From Undaria pinnatifida (lineage: Eukaryota; Sar; Phaeophyceae; Laminariales; Alariaceae), in assembly GCA_012845835.1 (NCBI GenBank), contig JABAKD010000002.1, positions 9,958,120-10,022,119 on the forward strand: a DNA stretch of 64,000 nt, given 5' to 3'. The notes beneath the pieces were generated by a model. The model was not told the DNA's origin. It searched no databases and saw nothing but the letters and a program-made list of their open reading frames with translations. Every line of letters starts with the position of its first letter. The first letter of the stretch is position 1. Below are positions 11,465 through 22,800 of this stretch, in pieces. A program made the position numbers and the translations under genes.

Positions 11465-11559
11465 GCTTTCTAAATACTCCGGTATCTCTAAAACCTTATC
11501 CTTACACGACGATAACTACTGGCGTTGCTCAAGGCGTGCCGCAGCTCGAGCTATCGCAG

Positions 11560-11700
11560 GGTATGGCACCGCGCTACACTACACGGTACGGTATACGGTA
11601 TTACACACCGTACTGGGACACGGTACACAGTACGGTACACGGTATGATACACGGTGCACGGTACGGTACGCGGTATGGTACGGCGGGAGACAAGGAGAAA
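11560..11700. repeat. Degenerate tandem array of ACGGTACACGG words
   Basis: Repeated 6-12 base variants of TACGGTACACGGTATGG over about 130 bases, upstream of the ferredoxin-domain gene start. Confidence 0.65.
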
Positions 11701-13189
11701 CCGTTCTGGTCTTGCGTCTTGATCTGTCCGGCGAACTGTTCGCAGTCCCTTCGGAATTGAAAACACGGCAGGGGCGGAAGTAGAAACACCTGAACACGTT
11801 TGGACGGCCGGGAAAGACATGGTAGAGAGGGTCTGGTTGAGGGACAGAAATTTGTTAATTATTTGTTGAATGCAGTAGGGGGGGCTAAAACGGGGTTTCG
11901 GAATCAGTTCTAAGTACTTATAACTACTACATATAATACCGGTTATGATAGGGTTGTGACGATTGAATGGTGTCACGAGGCAGCTAGTTGCCCATCATGG
12001 GCTGGTTGCCTGAATCGCCTGCTGCTTCTCCAGCTGCTGCTAGTTTTACTTAGAGCATACCACTGGAATCAATCATCGATAAACGATAAACGACAAACGA
12101 TGACCAACAATCGTGCATACAGCCACCGTATGAAGCACAAGATAGGTGGGGATGTGAAACTAGCAGAAGCCCACACTCGATCACGGCACCACCGCCCCGT
12201 CGGTAACACACCTGGTACGCTCGGTATTAGACAGTCGAATATCCGAGTCGTAACCGATCACCGGCATAACTCTATCATCGATAACCGATTCCTGAAAACA
12301 TGGTCGATAACCTGCTACACAGTCAACAGGAAGCCGCACATTCGTCGCTGTGGATTCAACTTGCGCCACAACCCGCGTGACCGTCATGAAATGAAAATCA
12401 CGAGTCACGAGTTCACGAGCACAGAGTATACGTCCGTCAGGGAGTTGAGAGGGCATGTTGACATCATTCCGCTGCAGAGTGATAGCACCCGTCAAGAAAA
12501 AGTCTTCAATCGACAACCGATAGCCGATAATCGATCTTACCGACGCCTGCTATTATGATAACCGATCACCGACAATCGACAATCAAAACCTTCTACTGGA
12601 AAAACCGACCGTCGATTACCGACCGTTAATGCAGCCGTGCAGCAGTTATCAGGACGCAGAGGCGCGTTGGTCGCTGTGGGATCAACTTACACCGCAAGCC
12701 GCATGGGCCATGGCCATCAGATGGTTTCAGTATTCCGCCGCAAGGGTGACAACAGCACCATATAGCAAGCACAACTACTGCTGTACCTGCTGTGTGCCTC
12801 GACAACGCTATGCATAAACGCGGCGCACTGGGGGGCTGCAATCTTCGAGGGCCGGTGTACAGCAGTGACCAGCTGATGCTGTGCGTTGGGGTATAGGGCG
12901 CAGGATCTTGACGTTTGCTCGACACCAACATGCTGATGTTGCAATACTGTAGACTAAACCCTTTTACATCTTCAAAAGCGATACCCCAACCCCAAGAACG
13001 ATGTTCGTATATCGTTCGGCTCAAACACCGAGTGTGCAGTTCTATGGGGGTTGAGGTCATGTTCTGCTGCTGTGCTACAAGCAGTACAGCCCACTGTTTT
13101 ACTGTCAAGTTGTACGGCTGCTACGGCCTGTTTTATGTGCAGGCGCCACCTGCAAACAACCCTGTGCAGGTCGCGCGAGGTCAGTTTCA

Positions 13190-13425
13190 ACCTTGCACAT
13201 CGGCCCAGACCAACCCGACCCCAGACTTAACCCGAACCCGAACCCGAACCCGAACCCGGACCCGAACCCGAACCCGAACCCGAACCCAGCCCCAACCCTT
13301 TGGGCGCCTCGAGGTCGCCAGGAGTGGCAGAAAGCCGCGTGTTTTGGTGGAGTTTTTCCGAAACAAAACGGGCGGCCAAAAGTCCTGCCTGGACCAGAAA
13401 TACCAACATCCTGCGCAGAGTAGTG
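13190..13425 (+). repeat. Dispersed repeat with an internal (CCGAAC)n expansion
   Basis: Matches the minus strand of 55375-55565: CATCGGCCCAGACCAACCCGACCCC, AACCCTTTG then CTCGAGGTCG, GGGCGGCC and AATACCAAC. The copy here contains about ten CCGAAC units (13227-13288) absent from the other copy, so the microsatellite grew inside the element. Confidence 0.75.
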
Positions 13426-14019
13426 TCCAGGCCGCTTTTGCACTGCTCAACTGTCACGACGTGCCAGTAGAGACTTCGTAGATGCCTTCCCAAGTGAATG
13501 CTATATTATAAACATATTTATAATAATGTTTATTGCTTCTCATCTGCGGAATCACTTTTTATAGGGGTTACAAAACGGAGACACTGAAACGTAGTATTTT
13601 TTTTTCAAATCCTGCTCGTTCAGCCCAGGCAGCTTAATTTTATCTTCTCGGCGGGGTTTGTAAGTCTTGCCGAAAATCGTAATATTGTTGGCTCTTTCCA
13701 CCTCATGAACTCATCGTTGGGCGTCATTGGTCCGGACTCAGCCGGCGCGGCATTTTCGAGATGTGGATCATCCCCCGGCGCGCACTCGTCTAACAATAAC
13801 TCGTCTAACTGAAATCGTAATATTGTCGTCTATTTTGAGAGCACACGTCTAATCTTCCTGTCTCCAGCTAGGAAATGCTGAAGTACTATGTATTATCTCC
13901 TATAATACCACCTATACACTCTACAGAGTGGCCCTCCGCATTTCAATATTGGTATGCTGTTAAGAAAACAAGGCTCGACTTTTTCATGAAAAAAAGAAAT
14001 TGGTTGCGAAGGTCTGGCG

Positions 14020-14165
14020 TTCGCGTACCTGGTATGTACTGTTCTTTTCTTTGTTTTTCCAATTGACTTGAGTCTGTCGTGGGTATGCGTAGTGATAGGT
14101 ATACTACGTGTAATATATACGTGGTAGTCTTTTCTGGGTGGCATGCGGTGCAGTCGGTTTGCAAA
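14020..14165. repeat. Dispersed repeat ending CTTTTCTGGGTGGCA, copy 1
   Basis: Shares GTACCTGGTATG, TTTTTCCAATTGACT(T/C)GAGTCTG, ATGCGTAGTGATAG and GTAATATAT.CGTGG with 26820-27065. Confidence 0.75.
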
Positions 14166-15099
14166 ATGAATCAATGATGTGCAAGCTGAACTAGCATGGC
14201 CGCAGGTATCCGCTCAACTACAGCATAGCAGATTTCCCCCGTTCCCCCGTTCCCGCACTAACCAACTCACGGCTTTTTACTACATACAGGACTTGCTGTC
14301 CGGGGTGACAACTCGCGGGCATGCAGTGAAAAGATAGCCTGCCACAAGATAGATTCTGGGTGACGTCGCTATGGGAAAATATGACTAAACTGTTTTTTTT
14401 CTGGCTCTTTTTTGGGTCATGCGGTCCAACAGGTCACTTTTGTCTATTTTTCATCAAGCCTTGATCAACACTGCCCACCAAACACGATTGACCTTCGATC
14501 TCGAGATATAGAGACAATCCACGGTCACTCCTCTTTGTTCCGGACAAGGCCACATGAGTGGAGGTGACAGCGCTGAAGAGTTCATCTCGATCAATGCCCT
14601 AGGGCGTGAGAGGTCGCTTGTGTTGTCCTGTGGTCTTCCATCACATCCTCTCAAAATTCTGTTTTACGCCCGTTGGGAGACGAGATAGTTTTTGTCTCAG
14701 TTTTCTACACATCAGCCGCCAAATGTGTTTTTAACAGATGCCTGATCGGCGCCCGCCATAAATCACCGGCCGTAGAGTGAGCGCTCTACACCAAGGGGGG
14801 GTCGGAGCCCCTAACGGGCTCGCCACGTTCAGAGTTCACGACGCTGTCGTTGATTTCGTCGAACGAAGTGTGTGGAGAACACGAAATTGCGCCGCGTCTA
14901 ATCCAAGATCTGCCTAAGAAATTCTCAGGCCGATGCTGGCCAAGATCGTTGCGAGAAATCGTTTTTTCCCGGAATTCTGGAAAGTTTCAAAAAATGCTTC
15001 TGCCAAATTGGGTCCATAGGCGACCGTTCAGGCAAAGTTAAGTTTGTTTGGGATCTTCGGGAATTTCAAATTTTTGGCCTTCCGTTGACACCGGTCTTA

Positions 15100-15245
15100 A
15101 TGATTCGAAGGGTGCGTCAGCTATTAATAGCGTTGGGCTGCGAAAGCAACTGGGTTAAATCGTCACACGACGCGTATGGAAATACGTGGAAGTGTGGTGA
15201 GCTCAAGCTTTGTTTTTCCCCATCCGCCGGAGGATGAAAAAAAAA
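15100..15245 (+). repeat. 3' end of the retroposon-like family, with A tail
   Basis: Shares TACGTGGAAGTGTGGTGAGCT and CCCCATCCGCCGGAGGAT with 38130-38230 and 50470-50520 and ends in an A run, as retroposed elements do. Confidence 0.65.
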
Positions 15246-15434
15246 GGTACATAATTAACCGTTCTTCCTTCCATCACTATTCGATCCGTCCGGGACCAAT
15301 CGGACATTTCATGGGGCCCGGGATAAGCAGCCCTTGACATTGTTAACTGCTTTTTTTGGCAGTTGTTGTTTCGTTGCGTGCGGGCATTTGCTTCGACGGC
15401 GGCCCTTACTCGGCCGCCGGCGAAGCTCCCTTGT

Positions 15435-15515
15435 AAAAAGTCAAAATACACTCGTGCAGCTGTGAGGTCGGAGATTGCAGATTTCGTCGAAACTCATCAC
15501 TGCAATCAATGTGTG
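15435..15515. repeat. Dispersed repeat shared with 31075-31145
   Basis: CAGCTGTGAGGTCGGAGATTG and ATTTCGTCGAAACTCATC occur in both places with small differences. Confidence 0.6.
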
Positions 15516-15749
15516 CTAACCCCCCGCGCGCGTATTACTGGGTGTGTGTCCTCGTGTCCTCATCAAGGATACACTGCCTGTATACTGCCTGTAGGTCGGC
15601 GACTCCTCTTACATGATAGAACTACAAGCAGCAGTACGTAGCTTATACCAACACTCTTTGCAATGAGAAACGAAAAATGAGCGTGTCCGCTGGCGACTTT
15701 TCGCGAAAAGACCGTAAAAATCGTTGTGTCATGATATCATTGTTATTTA

Positions 15750-15890
15750 TACAAGGGCTTCGCTCGCGGGCGGCTGGGCGCCGCCCGCTACGCTTGCGGA
15801 AGGAGGAATGGACATTCAGTAGGAAAGCGGAAAAGAAGCACAAATGGCGCAACTGGCGACTTGAAAATGCCAAGAGGTCCATGTATAGTA
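15750..15890. repeat. GC-hairpin dispersed family, short copy
   Basis: ACAAGGGCTTCGCTCGCGGG, hairpin GGGCGGCTGGGCGCCGCCCG, then CGACTTGAAAATGCCAAGAG. Longer copies are at 22312-22660 and 57627-57960. Confidence 0.7.
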
Positions 15891-16305
15891 CAACGGTACA
15901 GGATAGAGACGATTATGATTATGAGTTTGTTATTATCATCCATTCGCCCAGTCCATGATGGACACGTCGGAGGACTTGCTTGGCATATCCTTCCACCTCT
16001 CAGGTAGCACCTGTACACTTATTAATAGCTCTCTCTAAGTCGATCATCAATAATAAATTATCGCAGTGCATAAACACCAGGCACGCGCTTGTCAAGGATA
16101 GAGACAGGAAAACTACCACTTAAGATGTAAAGGAGCGCAGTGCCAGAAAAAACCTGCTGGAAGCAGGAACTTGAACGCACACACCGCAAACATGTGAAGT
16201 ACATTTGTATTCCTGAAAGACGAAGAGCACGCATTTAGGCATAGTTCTCAAAAAACGATGCTGGTATAATAAACCACAACTTGACGTTCTATAAAGAACG
16301 TGCTG

Positions 16306-18762
16306 TCAACATTGCTTCCGAAGGAGCATGCAGGCTTGCTTGGACTCTTCCTCCTCAGCGGAGGTACCCAGCACCTTGCACTCTTGTTTTTTGTCGATGA
16401 TCTTGTGGATCTGTCCACAAACGTTGAAGCATGGCGGGAGGACGTCGATGAGTATGTGTAAAAAAGTATTCGTGCTTCTCTCCAGCAGACGTCGTAACCA
16501 TCCAAATTATTGGAGCTCCTTTCGTTGTTAGTAATTGTTGTGGTATTGTTGTACTTGCTCTTGGTACTCGGAAAAAGAGCCGCACTTCATAGACCATATC
16601 CGCACGCCATCCCCTAGTCTTGAGCAAGAGACATGGATGTCTCGACTCGTGACACATAGGACGCAAGATAAGAGTAGAACGTACCTCGATGTCGAACGCC
16701 CTCGTGGCACCGTGGGAATGGAATGCGGGATGTATATCGAGCAAGTGGTCGCCTGCCTTCTTCAGGAGGTCACCGACCTTGATGTCGCCGGTGCACTTCG
16801 TGTTTATGTCCTCGCCGACTTGGCGGCCCTCGGCGGCTGCTTCGCAGGGCTTCTGCAAACGACAACAACGGATGGGAATACCTTGCGTTCAGTGAATGTT
16901 CAAAATAGTAAGGCCACGTAGCTGTCGTCGATTTCCAAAGTTTGAAAGGAAGTCGTACAATTTAACACTGCTGTTGTAATGAAAGCGGTCGTTTATGGGC
17001 AAAGCCCTGCCTGGTACCACAACGTTGCTAACACCTATGAAACCACCACTGGGACAGGAACGAACGGGATTCACAGTCGCAACTGGTAAGCGTAAGCCCC
17101 GGTATACTGCTATATAAGGACTACCGGCGGAATACCGACAACGAAGGGTAAGAGACAGTACCCGCTGTATATATTGTTCGGCACTACTCTATTACTGCTG
17201 CTATCAACACTATTACGACCGACGTGTACTGCGATTCCTGAAGAGGTTGCGCACCCTACTTGTACTCGTTAATACAAAGAGTTCATGTGGTTGTATGAAA
17301 AATGAGTAACAGTAATAGTAGTAGTACACCGCGTCACTACATGAACAACTCGCTAACCCCAATCACGGGACTGCTCTCCAGCATCACCCAGGTTAACTTC
17401 AGCTTCTGTTTACTGCTATATATCAACCTCCAGTGTGTACTGCGACTGGTGCTGAGGTATCATGCTGCTGTGTTATTCATCACTGCATGGACCATTTTTA
17501 CAACCCTGGCTGACCCCCGTGATGAGACTTGCCCGTTTTCATTGCGTCTTACATGTATAGATACCACGTAGTCGTAGTCTTACATCCAAAACGTGTGTTT
17601 ATATCACAGCACAAAGCGTCACTGCATGGACCACTTGTCCAACCCCCGCTTACCCCGATGACGGGACTGCCCCGTACTCGTAGTCGTACATACATGAAGT
17701 GTGTTTGGCTGTACGTGTGAAAAAGAAATCGCATCACACAGCGTCACTGCATAGGTCTACTCGTAGACCTGAGTACTTGTACAATTCCCGCTTATACCCC
17801 GATGACGGGACTGCCCCGTATACGTACTCGTACATGCAAAAGTGTGTTTGTACGCATGAAAAAGAAATCACAGCACACAACTGCGTAGACAACTGGTACA
17901 ACATGCTTACCCCGACGACGAGACTGCCCTCCGTGACCACCAAGGCGAACTTGAGTTTGTTCAGGCTACGCGTCCCCAAGCACAGCTTCCACACCGTGTG
18001 GTAGTTCGACCACGCTGGTGTAGCACACACATGCTACAGCAGACGTTGCAGACAGGCACACAAGGTCAAACAATGTAAATTCCAATGTGCATCATTATTG
18101 GAAACAGGATTCGCTTGAGTTCACCAACACCCAAAACCACATACAGTACTGGTAGTCTATTGCGCACAACTTGCAGCACACAACTCTCAACATCATCAGC
18201 AGTAGTATAGTAGCTGACAGCAAAACATCAAATTCCAACAACACGAAGAAATGAAACTCACGTTTCGTCAAGCTCTCAGCTCCTTCGTTAGGGACGCCGA
18301 TCGAAGGTGAATCACAGGTGTCCGCGTCACACCAGTCACACACACGAGGGTTGTCGCCGCTTCCCCAGTGCTTCTTGTTAAGGTTATGAAAAGCTTGGCA
18401 CGTGGAAAGGCTCGTCACTCCTGCAGGTGTCGCAGACAGCGTCCTGGGAACTCCTGTTTTTCCTATTTCGTGCGATGAGGAAGCCGTCACAACCCTTGCT
18501 CGGGCACGGCCAATCAGGATTGCCAGAAGAAGCTGAGTCCCGTTCTTGCCCGACCAGCTTCCACACGCCTGATCCTGAACCTCCACCACCCCCACTGTTG
18601 GCGGAGCCTCCTCCCGCACTAGCCTTGGTCCGCTTCGCAAATTTCAACTTCAAATTGTTATTGCCGATCCGGCAAATTTCAAATTCAAATTGTTTGCAGC
18701 CGTCAACGGCAATTCCCTCCCAACAGCCAGCAATCGGCCAACTTCGAAAGTAAAAGTACAAA
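16306..18762 (-). CDS. Cysteine-rich zinc-finger-like protein, partial gene model (5' end open)
   Basis: Exons seen on the minus strand, from 5' to 3': a coding-like block about 18762-18421, then 18420-18262, 18014-17911 (donor GTAAGC), 16852-16685 (donor GTACGT) and 16410-16306 ending in TGA. The last three junctions agree in phase. The first block has W-x-C-x4-C followed by C-x2-C (DWPCPSKGC ... CDTC), like a RanBP2-type zinc finger. The next exon adds CDWCDADTC, then exons with KLCLGTRSLNKLKFALVVTE, EGRQVGEDINTKCTGDIKVG and KKQECKVLGTS. I do not recognise the whole protein. The first two blocks lie in different frames with no usable donor between them except an implausible 28-base intron, so a frameshift or assembly error is possible. 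An alternative acceptor would make the last exon longer. Upstream exons, including the start codon, are not identified; the gene probably starts between 18.8 and 19.9 kb, head-to-head with the glutaredoxin gene. Confidence 0.5.
17340..17930. repeat. Approx. 140 bp tandem repeat carrying copies of an exon 3' end
   Basis: Four diverged units share the core CCCGATGACGGGACTGCCC, near 17365, 17655, 17797 and 17908. The copy at 17908 overlaps the 3' end and donor of exon 18014-17911 of the cysteine-rich gene. On the minus strand the unit near 17365 still reads KLKLTWVMLESSPVIG before a GTTAGC donor-like site, matching KLKFALVVTEGSLVVG of the real exon. The array lies in the intron just downstream of that exon. 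Confidence 0.65.
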
Positions 18763-19879
18763 AAAGAAGTTGCTGAAAAAGCAAAAAAAAAATATCAGAG
18801 AGCAAGCAGTAAAGATCAGAGAATAATGAGAGCTAAGTAAGAATGAGACTAGGGAAAGCAAGGAAGGCAAGGAACTTCGGGACGGTTCTTTTCCCCAGCA
18901 ACTAATTTTCTTTTCGGCAATTACGGGCTGAGAAGGGCTGAGAGGGGGGAGGATATGCCGAGCGAGACGTCCGAGGGGGGCGAGGTCTAGATATATAGTT
19001 TTATCACAGATCATACGATAGAAACACGAGGGGAAGTATCATCCGAGAGCCACGAACGAACTACCCGGCAAGCAACTGCGTACTCTCTTCATCTACGGCG
19101 ACAGAGATTTAGAACTACCAGGAGCATGACACGAGGTTGTCTATGCATTGTTATACTGCTGCTGCTGCTTCCAGCTCTTCGGTGGGTGGGAGGTGGAGGT
19201 AGACAGCAGCAGTAGCCAGTAGCCCGATGACACATGCATGCACATGATCCTCGTTCAACCTCATACATATTCCTCTCTGTTCCATCTCCAGCTGTAGCGA
19301 ACCCTGGAAAGAGAGAGTAGCACGACTAGCTAAGCACGACTCTGTCCTAGAAAAGCATCATATGGGCGCACGTGCTGGGGACATCGATAGTTCTTCGCTG
19401 AACGGTACCTCCGACGGTATGTACCAGCGTACCAGCCAACGAACAACACTCAAGAGAGAACATGCGCCGGAGAACATGCATGAGCAATACGCAATACCAC
19501 AACATCACAGAGCGAGCAGAGAGACAAGAAGAGCAAAAAGGGCCAGCTCTACGACAGCAGGACGCGATCGACACGCACTAACAGCAAGCCAGTTTGCATC
19601 GAATACAGCCTTACTGGGTAGTCGCACCTGCGCTGAGGAACTACAATGTCGGCGGTACGCTTCGCCTCTCTTCCTCTCGAGCACCGTTTGCACCGATGGT
19701 TTTCTAGTTTTTCACCTGCTGGTGCGAGAGTTGCAGGTTGGCGATTCCAGTTTTTTACAACGTATAAAGGCTTTTTCATGCAGGGGGCAAAAACGTGAAC
19801 TTTCGGCAAAGGGCAAAGGCCCGCCCTGGCGGCGCAAGCGGCATTCGCAGCTGCTTATTCGAGGCATATCACCCTGACC

Positions 19880-22800
19880 ATGGCATTGTCTACCTCCTCG
19901 GCTCGAATGGGTTTACTGCGCACCCTCGTTCGGCCAACGAAACTCGGCAACATCACCACCGCAACGGCATGTCGTTCGCTTGTTTCGTCCCGCAGTGTCG
20001 GCCAACAGCAACGACTGCAGGAGCTGCAGCGGGGGCAGCAGGCATTGCTGCTGCGACCTGCGGCTGCCCCCAAAGGATGGTCTGCCTCATCTCAGCAGGG
20101 AGTGCAACGGCGTTGCTTGTCAGGGGGAAAGGAGGACGATTCCGACGACGACTTCAAGCCGAAGAGGAAGCCGGTTCCTTCTGGAGCTGACGAGGTTGCT
20201 GATCTCATCAAGAAGCAGGTATTTCATTCATTACAGTAGTACAAGTTTGGGGGCACGAAGGTCTTGGCTCGTCACGAAACTGAAATGCTGGACTGTCATT
20301 ACGAAGCAGTACGTACCTGGCACAGAGTAGTATGCACCAGAGGGTACACACGAGAGGCTACCAGGTAATACGACACTCCGATGTATGGCACGCGTCCAGC
20401 TGTTGTGTCGATGCGTGTCACTACGAGTAGCCTCGTATTATGACCAGAGGTTTCAAACTCGAACGCCCCATCTACTAATTAGACAGGAGTAGAAGCACAT
20501 GGAGCACGTTGCTGTGTAGTCATACAGCATAAGGCCATTTCTTATACAATCGGATTCCGCCAGTCGAAAACGGCCGTTTTCAAGTGTACTTTTTTTCGAC
20601 TGGATTCTTCTGGTCCTTCTTCTTATCGTCAGTCAAGTCGATTTTATAGTTTTTGTGCTCTTCTTGGAGGCGGTTGGTGTGAGGCAGAACTGCTGTACGG
20701 CAGTCGAAAATCGGTTGGCAGCCCTGTGCTTCGCCCGTTCTGCGCGAACAACGCGTGCTTGCGCTCGACAAACCCTCGTCCCAGCGAGTTGGTGGCTTTG
20801 GGCTTATAGCCGAAGGCCGCCACAGCTACAGCAGGCGTGGCCGTTTTTCGCAAAATGGGATCGATACCGCGCGCTGCTGCGGTCGTGTGATGCACGCTGC
20901 TGGCGAGCGGAGCTAGGAATGCGCCACGCTGACTTGCGGCGAGAAGGAACAGCAGTAATAGCCTAGCCAGCGTCATCGCCTTTCATGATACTGCTGTGTG
21001 GTACCTGGTATGGGTGTGTGGGCGGGCGTGTGGTTGTGTGCTTGGCGGTGGGATGAGCGATGCGATGGATTAAAAGAACACGTGTAAAACTTTTTCGACT
21101 GGATCTCCCAGTCGGAAAACTCAGTCGAAAAAAGCCGAGTCGAAAAAGCTCTTTTTTGGCTGTGTAAGAGAGCCCGATTTGGGCTTTATTCGAACAAGGC
21201 CGTTTTCGACTGACAAATCCGACTGTGTAAGAAATGGCCCAAGCTCGCAGTCATCACACGCACGCATCTTTACGGTTCTCTTTTGCAGGGCAGGTAGCAT
21301 GTCTCTCGGAGTAGTGTCTAGAATCAATCTACAGTAGACTCGCTGGCAAGGGCGTAAAGGCTGTTGGTCAAGACTCGACTGACTACAGAATACAGCAGTA
21401 CAGGATACAGCACAGCAACGCAAAAGCAATGTACCCTCCGGTACCCACGGGGTACGGGGTACCTGGTACCTGGTATCATGCTAAACCTCTTCACAAAACG
21501 GGGGTCCCAGTGACACTTCTAAGGTTGGCAATATACTCCTGACTCTTGACTCGTAGTAGTGGTTGTGGCCTTCGTGCGAACTCATCCCGAAAAATACATT
21601 AACGGAGTGGCAGAGGTCATCATCCCCGGCACGCATACATAGCATACCGGACGATACTCGGATTTGTCCGCTCCCCACCCCGGTCGTTGCCTGTTTAAGG
21701 CTACGAGTGGTGCTGCTGCTGTACTACTATCGTACAGCCCCAAAGGATATCCTCGGCCAATAACGCAGACTGCGCCTCCTGCCGCTCGTGAAACGGCACC
21801 AAGACAGACGGACCAAGCAGAGGGTGTTCGCTGGACGGGGAGCGGGGCGGGGCTGCACCCCACCCCGCTCCCCGCCGCCGTCGTTGCCTGTTGAAAGCTA
21901 CGAGTGCAGAATGCAGAGCAAGTAGTGATGCTGTACATGTACTCTGTACTCGGACTGGTAGTTCTAGTTCTTCAGACGGCAGCGGACGGGTTGTGTATTT
22001 CGTGTGGTTTTTCACAATTTGCAACGTAGTCGAAGCTACGTTTCCGTTGCCGCCAGGCACCCGTCCCGTCGATCGTGCCCCGTGCCGTAGCTCCCCCCTT
22101 TTTCAAGAGAAAGTTGATGAACAAGTAACCAAGCTCTTGAAACGAGGAGTAATTGAGGAGCGCACGGGGTAGTCCTGCTATACACACATGTTTTAATTAA
22201 GAGTTTACTTCCTCTGGGTCAAGGGTTGGAATATTAACGCGGCGCTCAGAAACAATCACGATCGCTTTCTACAAGACTAAGTTCACTCAGATTGTCAAGA
22301 GTGTATTTCATACAAGGGCTCCGCTCCGCGGGCGGCTGACGCCGCCCGCTACGCTCGCGCAAGGCAGGGAAGAATGCAACTAAAAACATAGACTATGTAA
22401 AGGGGGCAGAAAGAAGAGGCCCACGATTTGGTGCGAACAGCGATTTGAAAATGCCAAGAGCTGCTTGTGCAGAGCAAATTGCCCTGTTGTGCTCAGCTGT
22501 GCTGTGTGCTTTTGTTACCGGTGTTACGTTCTGATCGGCAGTACGGGGGTAATTTGCGTGGGGGAAAAAACAGGGGGCCGTGAAAGATCAAATACATAGT
22601 CTATAGAAAAAGAAAAAAGAGGAAAAGTAGTACTCCGTACACAACAACACACGCATTATACCCGGTACTGCTCTATGTTCGAAAGAAATCACACAGCGCC
22701 CGCAGCGACACAGCACCGCAGCGAAGGGCACGGCACCGCACCGCATGGCTCCGCACGGCTCCGCACGGCGCTACGCTGCGCTGCTGGGCCATATATAGCC

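Larger units (their letters stand above)
11700..16300. other. Intergenic stretch, no gene supported
   Basis: Besides the repeats listed separately it holds a patch rich in CGATAACCGA-type words (12060-12640). I find no chain of exons with matching phase. Confidence 0.45.

Noticed and set aside
10734-11783. 349-codon plus-strand ORF
   Set aside because: It overlaps two well-supported minus-strand exons and its sequence is low complexity (poly-Gln, Pro-rich, repeat-derived).
11956-12558. 200-codon plus-strand ORF
   Set aside because: It crosses the CGATAACCGA-rich patch, shows no conserved motif and has no splice context.
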